Assembly (NCBI GenBank): GCA_011634665.1
Contig: WAEK01000006.1
Location: forward strand, 2,231,001-2,295,000
Direction: 5' to 3'
Length of the DNA: 64,000 bases
Source: Mortierella sp. BCC40632
Lineage: Eukaryota > Mortierellomycota > Mortierellomycetes > Mortierellales > Mortierellaceae
The position numbers and the translations under genes are program-made. The notes under the pieces are model-generated. The model was not told where the DNA came from. It saw only the letters and a program-made list of their open reading frames with translations, and ran no database searches. Shown in pieces: positions 45,177 through 57,042 of the stretch (positions are counted from its first letter, which is position 1; the number at the start of each line of letters is the position of its first letter).

Positions 45177-45618
45177 AAGATGAGGCACACACATGCGCAA
45201 GTCGGGATGTCGTCGAAGAACATCCTCGACAATGGCAGCATCACAAATTTTATCGACATCGACCTTGTATCCATGGCTGTTGGGTTGCTTGCCCGCATGG
45301 ATCAAACATGGCTTCTGGAATCGGACGCATGTCTCGTAGACTTCATCCATACTGGGATGGTTGGCGGCAACGCATTGCACGTGGGAATGCATTTTGATCC
45401 CTGCCAAGTTGTGCTTCGTAAAGGCCTCAGTCAAAATCTCGACCGCCCCGGGTTCACCTGGCATGACCGTAGCTAGTCCGGAGGCAACTCGGCGTCGGCC
45501 TTGTTGACCATACCGATGGTTCATATCCTGAACCATCTTGGCTAAGAATTGGTTCAACTCTCGTGCGATCCCGTTCTTGTGAGCGTATCTAAATCATGCG
45601 TGTATGTGTATGTGTATG

Positions 45619-45663
<45 letters not shown>

Positions 45664-45752
45664 AGTAGGATGAATCAAGTTTACGGTTTGAGAAGAAAGG
45701 AAGAAAATGTCCAATCATTATCCAATCCGCACAAATCAAGGAACCAGATTAT

Positions 45753-45818
<66 letters not shown>

Positions 45819-46026
45819 CGGCGTGAGATAGCGGAAATGAATTGCGGTCCCCATGACTCTCACCATCTCCTCTTACTATACTTACACAAGTAGCACAACA
45901 TGGTTCACTCCTTGATCAATCAAGAAAGCAGCCTTCGATTCCATGTACGTCTTCTTGTAGTTGACAGGCCAGTAGAAAGTGTCAAAAAAGCTCCAAACCG
46001 CATCCATCAATTTTGTGGAAAAAACT

Positions 46027-46062
<36 letters not shown>

Positions 46063-46101
46063 GAGGGGAAGGGAGGGAATTGTGCAAAGGAAAAGGTGGT
46101 T

Positions 46102-46152
<51 letters not shown>

Positions 46153-46384
46153 GTGCGTGAGAAAGAGTAAAAGAAAGAAAGAAAGAGAGTAAAGACTTGC
46201 CATGGACATGGGCATCAATGACGGGACAGGGCGCTGTTTTGGCAATAGCATACTCCGCTCCCGTGCCTTGTTCATTGGGTCGGTTCTCGTCCAGAGTAAG
46301 GAAACGAGAGGTCAGCCAGCCTGGAGGAAGCTCCTCTGGTGCCTTTTGGTACTTGAATGAATCGGGAATGGCGCCCTGACACAT
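44604..46384 (-). CDS. metal-dependent amidohydrolase (amidohydrolase-2 type)
   Basis: Four exons on the minus strand: 46384-46201, 46024-45886, 45588-45176, and 45007 (or 45014) to 44604; about 379 residues. The first intron uses a GC donor (GCAAGT). After joining, the metal-binding motif VIDAHVHVF appears with His59 and His61, then GIKMHSHVQC, the block PCLIHAGK, PHL at the third intron, LYLDTT and VLYGTDWPNIPYDW with the conserved metal Asp. This is the TIM-barrel family that includes 2-amino-3-carboxymuconate-semialdehyde decarboxylase-like and related hydrolases or decarboxylases; the substrate cannot be told. The join of exons 3 and 4 is unsure: the expected PHLG-x2-EFF would need a base that is not present, whereas the AAG acceptor at 45008 keeps frame but drops the Gly. 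Confidence 0.87.
45625..45812. repeat. (TG)n and (GA)n arrays in amidohydrolase intron 2
   Basis: (TG)n at 45625-45661 and (GA)n at 45755-45812, both inside the intron 45589-45885. The GA array is CT on the sense strand of the gene. Confidence 0.93.
46025..46200 (-). other. GC-AG intron (amidohydrolase intron 1)
   Basis: Sense strand reads GTCCATG|GCAAGTCTT ... AAAAACAG|TTTTTTCC. Splicing here yields DAHVHVFSTKLMDAVWSFF and the intact HxH metal motif; no GT donor nearby gives this frame. The intron holds (GA)n at 46107-46149 and a T33 tract at about 46030-46062 next to the acceptor. Confidence 0.8.
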
Positions 46385-47110
46385 GGCTAAGAAGCTGAGA
46401 AGAGAAGGAGTGAAGGAGGCTGTGTGTGTGGGTGAGTGAGAGGAAGAGTGAAAGGTGAGGAGCGAAGAATGAAGAGTGAAGAGTGAAGAGCGAGGAGAAA
46501 GAAAAAAAAAGAGAAGAGAAAGCAAAGAGTAGAGAGATGGGATGTAGACTAGGAGAAAAAGAGAATGAGAGATGGATCGGTAAAATGACCGAGATGAGCA
46601 ACAGAGTGAAATGAGACAGCTCTACAAATTACTCTACCTCCGGGTACTCTCTTTTCTCTCCCATTTCTAGTGCGAACGACGGGAGTTCTTTTGACCGACC
46701 CGAGGCATCTTAGACATGTGGCTGCAGTCGTTGTGGGGAAAAGAAGGAAGGGCTCGGGAAAAAAAAAACCTAGTTTGGGTTACCCCCTCCCTCATGAATC
46801 ATTCTGCCGATCCCTCACTGTTGACAGTATCTGTGTGTCGATCTGGTCTTCATGAAAAAACAAAAGTAGAGCGAAGAGAGTTGAAAGAGAGAGAGAGATA
46901 GAGATAGAGAGAGAGATAGAGAGAGAGAAAAGAAAGTACGAGTGGCATCCTTACATGGATTTATAATTAAAGCGTTTATATTGAATGCTCTGTAGTCGAT
47001 ACTGCAACCACACATCCTAGCATGGGGACTGGCAGGCGACTTCTTTCATGATATTCTCCTCCTTCTCCACTTCTCTCCTTCTCTTCTCTCCAACCTAAAA
47101 AAGGGAGGTG
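46385..47110. other. intergenic region
   Basis: 5' flank of the amidohydrolase and 3' flank of the RING gene. Purine-rich to 46570, (GA)n at 46889-46927. No supported gene. Confidence 0.6.
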
Positions 47111-47943
47111 CTAGTAAAGCAAGATCCCTACGAGGATCAACATCCCAAGCATAAAGAACATCCGGGATACATAGGCTTGCATCGGTGTTTGTACTAAAGA
47201 CGCGTAATTGGAGAAAATATAGTAAAGTAAAAAGAGTAGGGAGTTCCTTTCATGATTAATTTCCGATCCAAAAAGAGAAGTTTTGCTGTGTTGCTAAAAA
47301 AAAGTCCGTAAAGCGTTTCTCTCTCTCTTTCTCTCTTCCAATTGTTACCTGCGCCATTTGCTCCTATGGTTGTGCTGTATGTTGCACCATACTGGATCCC
47401 GAATGGTGAAAACATGAATGGAGGTATCATGGTCCCTGAAAATGTGACCTGGCCGCTTCCAAGACTGAATCCTGCTGCTGCTCCATTCCGAAGTGGTTCC
47501 GGTCGTTGTCCTGCTGGTCTCTTGGGTGTCGTTTTTTTTTTTTTTTTTTTTTATGGTGAAGGTGATGATAAAAATAAGGGGAGAAAAAGCACAGATCTGT
47601 TAATAAAGATGAAGAGGATATTGACGGGGTTGCCCCAATGATTTGAGTCCTGACTCTGAAAAAGAAAAAGAGATTATCGCCTTAAGTCAGGCTTGCTCTG
47701 CTTTTTTTTCTTTTTTCTCTCTTTCTTTCTTTCCTTCTTTTTTATACCTAGGATCAAGTTGCTCTTTGCCTCGGCCATAGATGGGAATGACCTTGTCCTG
47801 TGCACATCCTGCTTTACATACGGGACATGTTGGATTTTGATGTTGAGCTTCCAGCCACTGGTGAAGACATGACCAGCTTGTCGTTGTAAAGGCATTTGAT
47901 AAAACGAGAGAGAGAGAGAGAGAGAGAGAGAGGCATTTGATAA

Positions 47944-48005
<62 letters not shown>

Positions 48006-48071
48006 ATGAGTGGAAAAAAAAAAAAAAGCTATTGCGCTCGAAAAGAGTTGCTCCGACTAACTCAATAGAAT

Positions 48072-48102
<31 letters not shown>

Positions 48103-48748
48103 GAGAGAGAGAGAAAGAAAGAAAGAGAGGTCAAACTTACCAAAAGAGATGCCCACAAAGAGTCAGAACCGGTGAGGTTGAAGTATCGAAGCAAATATTG
48201 CATGAGAATTCGCCACCACCTTCTTGTTCTGCCAAAGTGGTCGATGGAGTGGATGCAGTGGCCGATGGAGATGACGTCTTGGCTGTCGCTGGTTTTGAAT
48301 CGCCTGCTTCGTCCTGTTGTGATGTGAGTCGTGAGTCAGATGGATGGCCGCCTGTAGACGATAGTACTCCTGTGGATGTCTCCATGACTCGAGGAATGGA
48401 CTGAGTCGATGTTAATGTTGGCTGTTGCTGTGCATGAAATCGGCTTGCTGTGGAAATGCCCCTTGTGGATTCCGCCTCCTGAATAACAAGGGCTCTTTCT
48501 CCAACCGAAAACCGACTCCGAAGTCCTGTGGTAGTCGTAGGGGTGGTTGTAGTGTTGGTGGGAGCGACTAAAGAAGCATCTAGCCGCAAAAGACTAGAAA
48601 CTGGAAGCGTGGTTGGTGGCGACTCGTCCTTGGGCATTATTCCATGGCGTGGGTCTTGTTCCTGCACCTGAAGACCACTGCCACTACTGGGGACTTGAAT
48701 AGCTTCGGCGTCAGACAACAATTGCTCGGTCGGTGTGGACGATGGCAT
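47111..48748 (-). CDS. membrane RING E3 ubiquitin ligase, RNF5/RNF185-like
   Basis: Four exons on the minus strand: 48748-48141, 47876-47748, 47518-47349, 47193-47111; 329 residues, all in frame. A C3HC4 RING is complete after splicing: Cys183, Cys186, Cys198, His200, Cys203, Cys206, Cys220, Cys223 ([39 protein letters not shown]), followed by [25 protein letters not shown], which is very close to the block after the RING in RNF5, RNF185 and plant RMA1. One C-terminal membrane span (about 313-329, [16 protein letters not shown]) anchors it. Family role: ER membrane ubiquitin ligase in ER-associated degradation. The first 175 residues are Ser/Thr-rich and longer than in animal RNF5. The acceptor at 47519 is AG within CAAGAG. 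Confidence 0.92.
47890..48001. repeat. duplicated unit with (GA)n in RING-gene intron 1
   Basis: The unit AGGCATTTGATAAAACGAGA occurs twice, at 47890 and 47931, each followed by a (GA)n array of different length. Both copies lie next to the 3' splice site of the intron 47877-48140; another (GA)n is at 48072. Confidence 0.9.
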
Positions 48749-48807
48749 GAGAAAGAGGAAAAGAGAGAGATGGGGTGGATGGAGAGGAGGAGGAAGAAGG
48801 GAGGAGG

Positions 48808-48839
<32 letters not shown>

Positions 48840-49759
48840 TGATTTGTAGACAGGTAGACAGAGAGACAGAAAAGGATAGGAGTGGAATGTGAATGGTTGA
48901 ACGAACGTGTTAGAGATGAGATCCCCTTTCTCTCCCCAATCCCATCCCATCCGTCTTGGCCGCCAAGATCACACACCCCATTCGTCTCTTGTTCTGCCAA
49001 GACCCCAGCCGACGGCATCGCGGGTTTACTTCGCCCGAAATCTCTTTTTCTTCCCCTCCTTTTGAATAACCGACTTTGTTACAAGGTTCCAGCGCTGGGG
49101 ACTTGCTTTTAACTTAATGGTCTTTTGGAGGGAGTGGTCTGATTATCTCCATGTCCCCCGACAGTTCTCCATGGCGCGCCTGGCTCATGACCCCTCCCAG
49201 TGGTCGCACTGGCTCCTTTTCTCTCCCAGAACAGATGCTTCTCTTGGCCCATGAGGAGTAATAGACAATGAAAAGCAGTCCCAGAATTTTGAAGAAGCAT
49301 CGCTGCTTTCATGGCAAAATCTCTATTGACCTCCCATCGAGTGCCCTAGTCGAGAGCGGAGGTAGACAACAGCGGGGGTGGCTGCGATGCGGCTTGTGGA
49401 TCCTTCATAAGGCACGGTTCTCCCCGTTTTTTTGATTCCTTCGAAACTCATACAAGGGACGTCATGATACCAGTGGGCTGGCTTTTCTCAAAACCTTTCA
49501 AGCCTTTCCACATATGGCGGCGTCTCAGACTCACCGGCCTGTTTCCCTCTCGACCATGGGCGCTCCCGCGTCCTGCCGAGTGGGGGCAGTTGCAACTTTG
49601 CAATGGCCCTTCCTAGGGTTTGCCCTCCTTCTGGAGAAGAGAGGAGGCCGTACATTCCTTTTTTTATTTATATTTTTATAATTATGACTACAATTGCTAT
49701 CGTCATTATTTTCTTGCTGAACCGAACAATACACTGCTATCATCATCGAGTCATGCCTC

Positions 49760-49799
<40 letters not shown>

Positions 49800-52700
49800 C
49801 GTTTCTTCACAGGCATGTGCAGTCGTCTGCATGGGCTGCATATGCAAGCATCTTTACCCATTTGTCCTATTCTTTTTTGTCCTCTCTGTGGGCTGCAGGC
49901 CAGCTTCTTTTTTCATGCATTGATAGAGTCAAGTGTGTCCAAAAGGCGGGCATTACAAGTCTATGGGTCTATCATGAAATCGGGGAGAGCGGGAAACCCC
50001 CCGCCTATGCCCGCATGTTTCCCTCGCATTCTCCTACGGATTCAGGTGTACCGTGATGCGATCGTGGGCCCTTGGAAAAGCGGAGAGAGAAGATGTAGGG
50101 GCTGGGAGAGAGAGAAAGAGAGGGAGAGAGGGAAGGAATGGGTGCAAAGGAGAGAGAGAATGGGCTGCCGGGTCAAATCGAGGCACGAGGAGAGAGAGAA
50201 GAAGAGGAATGGCTCAAAGGAATGTGTGAGAAAGAGGACCTCTCTCTTTCTCCTCCAAAACAGGGTGAGACAACCTAGCCGCAGGTTCAATTGCTCTGAC
50301 ATCCATGGATGGACAAAAGGAAAGAAAGAAAGAAAAATAGGCCCATTCTCTATGCCTCTGGGTGACAAACCATGCATTTCTTCTCCCTTCATCCTCCTCT
50401 ATTGAGAGATCCTGTCCCTAGTGCGCATTCCCCTCCTCCTCTCCATCCCTCTATCTCTACTGCTACTGCCGCAGATTCAGGGCAGTAGCAAAGAGAAAGA
50501 GGGCGAGGACTCGGATGTGTAAGCACCTTGGCCTAAAGGCACCTCGATGCACTCCGAGAAGAAGCCAGTGGTTTTTTTTTTTTTTTTTTTTTTTGGCAAA
50601 GGGTTGGCATGCTTGGAAGAAGAATGAGAAGAAAAAAATAGGTTAATAATGACCAGAACTGACAGCCGGAAAAATGCCCCTTTCAAGATTTCTTCAGTGG
50701 ATGTTCGTATTGCCTGCAGGAAGAAGTGACTTTATCCGCGCATTATTGAGGCGACATGGAAGGGGCAGAAGGGAGGGGGAGCGAGCGATATGCAAAGGCA
50801 GCCAAGTGGGGTCTGCATCTAGAACCCTTGCTCGGTATCAATACCTGGGTTCTCTCGCCAATACCTTTTTTCTCAATCACTAGCTCACCCTTTTAGCACG
50901 TGCCGCTTTTTTTTTTCTTTCTTTTCGACAATTGATAGTATCATGCTCCATTGATCCGTTCATCCTTTGCATGGAGGGGGGTAAGAAGGGAAGTATCGTC
51001 TTTTTTCTGCCTCTTGGCGATTCATCTCTGGTCTCTCTCTCTCTCTCCTCCCTTCGCCTCTCTCCCCTCAGATCCCCTTCATCTTCACTAGAAGGCCAAT
51101 CATGACATAAAGATTCAGTGGTAGCATGCCTTTGACACGGAATCCTCTCCCTCCAAGGGCTTCTGTCCTAATGAGAAGGATACATTGCGTGCATTTTGGA
51201 CTCGAAGAAGGACCCATGGCATAACTTGGTTCAGGGACCATCGACTGGTTTTTTTGAAGGAACAGAGGCTGCGGAGCAAAATCATGGCAGATTTTCAAGC
51301 TTGAACAGTCAAGGATTGACAGAATCTACTCCCCTCTTGCTCCTTCTTTCTTTTAGGATATGACCGCAGCTAAGACCAACTTAGGGGGCAACTGTTGATC
51401 ACAATTGAGGGAAAAGAAACTGTCGTCCTGTTTTTTTTTTTTTATTTTTTTATTTTTTTATTTTTATTTTTTTTTTAGCATCGGTCATGTACAGCACTAT
51501 TTTTTGGAGCCAATTTTCATGTCCATTTCTTGAATCTTTTTTTGGCCTTGGGGCTTGAAAAGGTCCGAATGTACGATACTCTGTATTCTGTTGCCACAAA
51601 AACTCCTTGATAAGAAAGAAAGCAAGAGAGAGAGGGCGAGAAAGAAAGGCACATCTGAGAAGCGTTGTTGACAGAGGAGATGAAGAAGGGGGGGGGGAGG
51701 GCGGGCCTTGATGCTGGATGGAGTCATTGAAGGGGGTGAGGGAGAGAGAAGAAGGGGAGGGAAGGGGGAGAGAGGTTCAGAAGCACATATTTTTTTTGAC
51801 AGGCTAGACAGGCAGACAAAAAGAAAGTACCTTGTGCAAGATACTTAGCCTTTTTGCTTTTTCTTCTCAGCTTCGCATGAATCACCTCGCATTGCCGCTG
51901 TACGCGTGGGTTGGGCGGCTGCATGGAGAAGAGGAGAGAGAGAGAGAGAGAGAGAGCAAAGCAATGACCTTATATGCTGAGGCCCCCATTTAGTTCAAGA
52001 GAGGAGCAAAAGAGTCTAAAGGAAATACAATGACTTTTGACATGTGGAGAGTATACTTTTTTTTTTTTTTTTTTTTTTTTTTCTCTCTCTCTCTCTCTCT
52101 CTCTCGCAAAAAAAGAGTCTATGGGTTTGAGCAATGGATCGAGAGATACTAGGAAAGTGCCAAAGGCTCTCAATCGGACCCTTTCCGTGGATTTTTTTAT
52201 TTCTTCTTTCGAACGACAATCCGTTCAGTTCAATCTTTTTCGATCAGGGCATCTTTTTGTTTGAACCGAGATGGTGTGTATGTTTGTGTTGTTCTTGGCC
52301 CAGGGGGATGAATTACCGTTGGAAGAATAGATACTAGAAGACGGATACCTTTTTTTTTCCTCCCCCCCCAAAAAAAAAGCTCTTCCACTCGGCAAGAGAT
52401 AAAAAAGATTTCCAATCCAGTTAAGCTTTTCCGAGATTGCCATGCTGGTAAAAAAGAAAGAGAGATGTTGCGGTATATTCTGGGATGGAGTGGCCAAAGC
52501 CAAGCATACCTGTACTCCCCTTCTCCACTCCGATTGAGACCAAGATCTTGGCATGTTGTTGTCGTCTTGTTCATTGTCGTCGACTCTTTATTATTTTTTC
52601 ATTTTTGAGTGCGGAAGAGAGAAGGCATGAGACGACATCAATGAAGAATGATTGATCTGGCTATTTCCAGCAGACACGACAGTGAAACCGCCTCTCTCGA

Positions 52701-53543
52701 GAGTCTCTGCCAACGGACAAGCGGAATGATAGCGACTCTTTGGCCGCGGTCGCAGGGGGAGAAGGGGGGAGACCATGCACATTGATAAATGAATTTACAT
52801 TCTGTTGGAGATATTAGCTGGGTATCAGACAGAAAGAAAATAAGAAAAGAAAAGAAAAGCGACGAGATCCTTGAATGATATTCTCATTTCGTTTCTCGAG
52901 TGTGCTGCGAGTAAAGCAAGTTTAATTGGCGTTGGTCAGTCGAGAAGAGACATGGTACCGATCTCGTGCAGTCTGTCACAAGACAGGGTCGAGATGACTG
53001 GGAGCCCTAGAGACAGTCACGGACGGGATGGGAGCATGTGTGGCCTCTGTGAGAGATGAGATGACCCAGGATGAACAACCACTTTTCTTCTCATCCAGTT
53101 CCTCATTCTAAAGGCCATGAGATATCATCTGAGTATTATCTCAGCGCCCAAGATGCGGCAATAGATTCAGGTCCTCTCTAAAGAGGCCTCCTCTTATTGA
53201 TTCATCTAAAATAGAATGTTGTTTGTGCTGATGAGAGAATGAGGAAAACACTGGTGTAGGCTCTTGACGTGAAGGAATATCGGGTGGATCTCTACAGGTC
53301 CCCAGAGGTCAATGCACTTTTTTTTAGGCGCAGAGGTTCCGGTGGACTTGTTCTCGTGGACCAGCAATGGACCTCTTTTGTGACCCCAAGGGCCTTTTCT
53401 TGTGCTATTTGCTTTTTTGCTATTTGCTTTTTTGCTTCGATGGATCGTGCTCTAGACTCGAGGGCTGGATCTCATGGAATCTAAACAGACTGGCTGGTTG
53501 TGTTTACAACGAGGATCTGGACCTTCCCCCACCCCACCCCTCT

Positions 53544-53619
53544 TCCTCCTCCTCCTCCTCCTCCTCCTCCTCCTCCTCCTCCTCCAAGTTGCTGACTGAC
53601 TGACTGACTGACTGACTGA
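53544..53619. repeat. (CTC)n then (CTGA)n repeats
   Basis: Fourteen CTC units at 53544-53585 and seven CTGA/GACT units at 53591-53619. Confidence 0.95.
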
Positions 53620-54448
53620 ATGGAACAAGCCGAGCCGTTCCATAGTCTGCGCCTCCCCCCTTCTTCTTTGTCTCCTCCTTCCCCATCCCATCCCATCCCA
53701 TCCGATCCTATCCTCGGGATCCAGGCAGCCCAATTTCTTTCGGCTCTTCTCTCTCAAATGGCTGAATGGACTGAATGGGCCATTGGGCGTACAGCAGCCC
53801 ACTCCCAACCTCCCCCTGGCCACTCTTCTCTCTATCTATCAGCTTCTCTTTGTTCCTGGCCCCTAATTCTCCGCTTGGTTCATTGTCACACTCAACCATG
53901 TCAGGCACGCATTTTGATCCAGTGGACGCCCTGTGTGGGTGGCGACGCTACAACGAGGCATGGGGAAAGAGGGGGAAGAGCCATGTTAGGCATGGAGTAC
54001 CCCGGCAGGGTTGGACTGCAAGCATTCTCGGACCAAAGGGGGCCACGCATGCTGGGTGGGCTGGACTGCTGGATTGGACATGTCTGTCCATCATGCCGGC
54101 GGGCGAAAGAGAGAAAGACAAAGTGAGAGTGAGTTAGCGAGACCGAAGGGGAGAGAGAGAGAGACGAGAGAGCGTGTGTACATGTATGTGTATGGATGAA
54201 GGTTACACATCAAACCACACCCAATCCACGAAACTGCGACAGCGATGCAGCCTGCTGCAGGCGCTGCCCACCCGCTCTGCGCTCTGTCTACGAAGCAGGA
54301 AGCTCTCCCTTTTTCCCGCGAATAGTCCAGCATAGGACAGGGCTAGGCGGGGTATCTCCCGCCAGTCGCTGTTGTGTAGTGCTCGGGCCTGTTCTTCTCC
54401 CTTCTTGTCCCTTTTGGCCTGCCGTCTCCCCCCTCCCTTTGTCCCCTG

Positions 54449-54486
<38 letters not shown>

Positions 54487-55064
54487 CCACTCTCTCTCAA
54501 TCCACTCTCTCAATCCACTCTCCTCTCACACCCATCTGTCCCCCCCCTCCCCTTCCCTGCGGCCTTTCTCCCAAAGCTACGTCACTTGGCCATTTTTTTC
54601 TGCCGATGCGTGCAAACAATATAATTCCGACCATACTGCCCTTGTTGTCCAGGTACAGACACAGGCACAACCATCGCATACGAACGGTGATTCCGAGGTA
54701 ACAGCGGCAAGGCAAGGGAGATCCTCCGTGTGCCCTTGGACAGAGAGATAGAGATAGACATAGAGAGAGAGAGAGAGAGAAAGAGAGAGGGAGAGAAAGA
54801 GAGGGAGGGAAAGAGACAGAGAGGGGGAGAAGGGAAGAGACAGAGAGGGAGAGGGTGCACGAGAGAGGTAAAATGACGAACCCAATTGTGCCAAGCTGGA
54901 AAAAAAAACACAATATTAGGAATTGTAATGAGACTAATAAAAAAAAAGGAGACTCGGCCAGTCTGAAAGGAGACGACATGCAAAACTTGGCTATGCCTGC
55001 AACGAACAAAGGGGGTTGAAAAGAAAAAAAAGGAAAGAGATAGAGAAAGTGAAAGGAGCAAAGA

Positions 55065-55084
55065 AAAAGAAAAAGAAAAAGAAA

Positions 55085-55140
<56 letters not shown>

Positions 55141-55142
55141 AA
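55065..55142. repeat. (AAAG)n / (AAAAAG)n repeat
   Basis: Four AAAAAG-type units followed by about 14 GAAA units. Confidence 0.95.
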
Positions 55143-55970
55143 AGGTAAAAAGAAAGAGACACAGAAAGTGTATCTGTGGTAACAACCCAGTTTGGAACCT
55201 TGTCTAAGTATTTGAGGCTGACCAAACACCTGAGAAAGTAGAGTGGTTTGAAGAGGAGGGGGAGTGTATAAAAGGTCAGACTGCGCGCAATTGGTGCTCG
55301 AGAGAAAACGAAAGAAGGGAGACGGGGCACCATGGTTATGAGCCTGCAATAAAATGCATGGCGCCTCTGCTAAGGCTGCACATTCTGCGCAGGTTGCACA
55401 GGCAAAAAAAATGGGTTGAACAAGTGTGCAGTGTACAGTGTGCAATGTGGACGATCGGACAGTGCAGACCGCATTGGTGTGCGGAATGAACAAAGCACCT
55501 ACCTTTTTTTTTTTTTTTTTTTTCAAAAAAAAAAAAAAAAAAAAAGACAGCAGGGCCTGCGGTCGCGTTCCAGCAAGGATCATATCAAAGGGCAAACATA
55601 GCACAAGCAGAAATGAAGATTGCGTTCCAATGCCGCGCTCTTCAGGCCTATGCATCCGGGCCCTAATCCGCTTTCCCTCCCAGCCAATTCTGCGTGCCCC
55701 ACCTCTTTCCCCCCTTTTTCCTCCTCCTGCCCCCCCCTCCACCACCCACCCCCCCCCCCCCCTTTCATTGTCGCCTTCTTTCTCCCCTCTCTTTCTCTCC
55801 CCCCCCTTCCTTCTCCTTGACCTTGTTCGCCCTGTGTCCCACCAGCACGTTGTTGCATCCATCCAGGGCGGCCCATGTTTTCGATCCGCATCACAACATT
55901 GTCGGCGTTCGCCCTAGCAGCATGGCTTTGCTGGACCACACACCTGTCTTTGCACCCATACACACATTAT

Positions 55971-55972
<2 letters not shown>

Positions 55973-56038
<66 letters not shown>
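55973..56038. repeat. (AC)n microsatellite
   Basis: Roughly 33 AC units, followed at 56084 by an A24 tract. Confidence 0.96.
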
Positions 56039-56048
<10 letters not shown>

Positions 56049-56974
56049 ACACCAACACTGCACAATCATATACACACAACAGAGAAAAAAAAAAAAAAAA
56101 AAAAAAAGTCTAACGTTGGAAGAGAAGGGCGAGCTTAAAAAAAAAAAAAACACATAAACGCATAACATAAATGAACAGACACACCAGGGAAAAGACTTGG
56201 TCTTTTGGGGTATCCAGGTGCCACATAATATACACGCATGGTAATTGGGTACGTCCATTCACTTTCAGAGAAAAGGGAAAAGATAAAAAATAGAAAATAA
56301 AGGTAAATGAGCGTTTTTATTATTATTATTATTTTTTTTTTCCGAGATATCAAAAAAAAAAAAAAAAAAGAATCAATACGGCGATTGCGTTACAGGATCT
56401 GGCAACTAGGGAGCTGGGGCGGGGGGGGGGGGAAAGGGGGGGGGAGAAGGAAAAGGAAAGGGAGGAAGGTTATTGACAGGGTAATTAACAGAGGCCAGGC
56501 ACTCATTTACACTTGCACGAGATCGCATGCACAAGCGAGCGAGCGAGCAAGCGAAAAAAAAAACGAACAGATCAGTTCAGCGCAATTAAATGAGTTTCTC
56601 CTCTCGCTCTTCCTCTTCCTCTTCCTCTTCCTTCTCTCTCTCTCTCCCCCTTCTCTTTTCTTTTCTTTCTTTTTCTTTGCTTCTTTCTCTCTCTCTCTCC
56701 TCCCTCGTGCCATCCTTTGTGCGCGTGAGAGCAGATAGAAAAAAAAAGGGTGCATGGAAGAACAAAGTGGGGAACCCAGGACTTTGAACAATTTGACTGG
56801 GGTCAGAGAGAGGAGAGAGAGAGAGTCCTCTCCTCTCCCCTCTCTCTCAACAGGGACTAGTAAGGCCGATTTCGAGTGAGATTAAAAAAGCAATAACAAA
56901 AAAACAATTAAGGCATGTGTGTCTGATGATTGATGCATTGGTTGGCGGGGGATAGCGGGCGGGAGATGAGGGAC

Positions 56975-56975
<1 letters not shown>

Positions 56976-57039
<64 letters not shown>
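56976..57039. repeat. (AG)n microsatellite
   Basis: About 32 AG units in otherwise purine-rich DNA. Confidence 0.96.

Positions 57040-57042
<3 letters not shown>

Noticed and set aside
49603..50405. Long plus-strand open frames
   Set aside because: They run through the T36 tract and GA-rich DNA, with no domain or splice pattern.
54497..55862. 426-codon minus-strand open frame rich in Phe, Leu and Ser
   Set aside because: Mostly translation of (AAAG)n, (GA)n and homopolymers; not a membrane protein.
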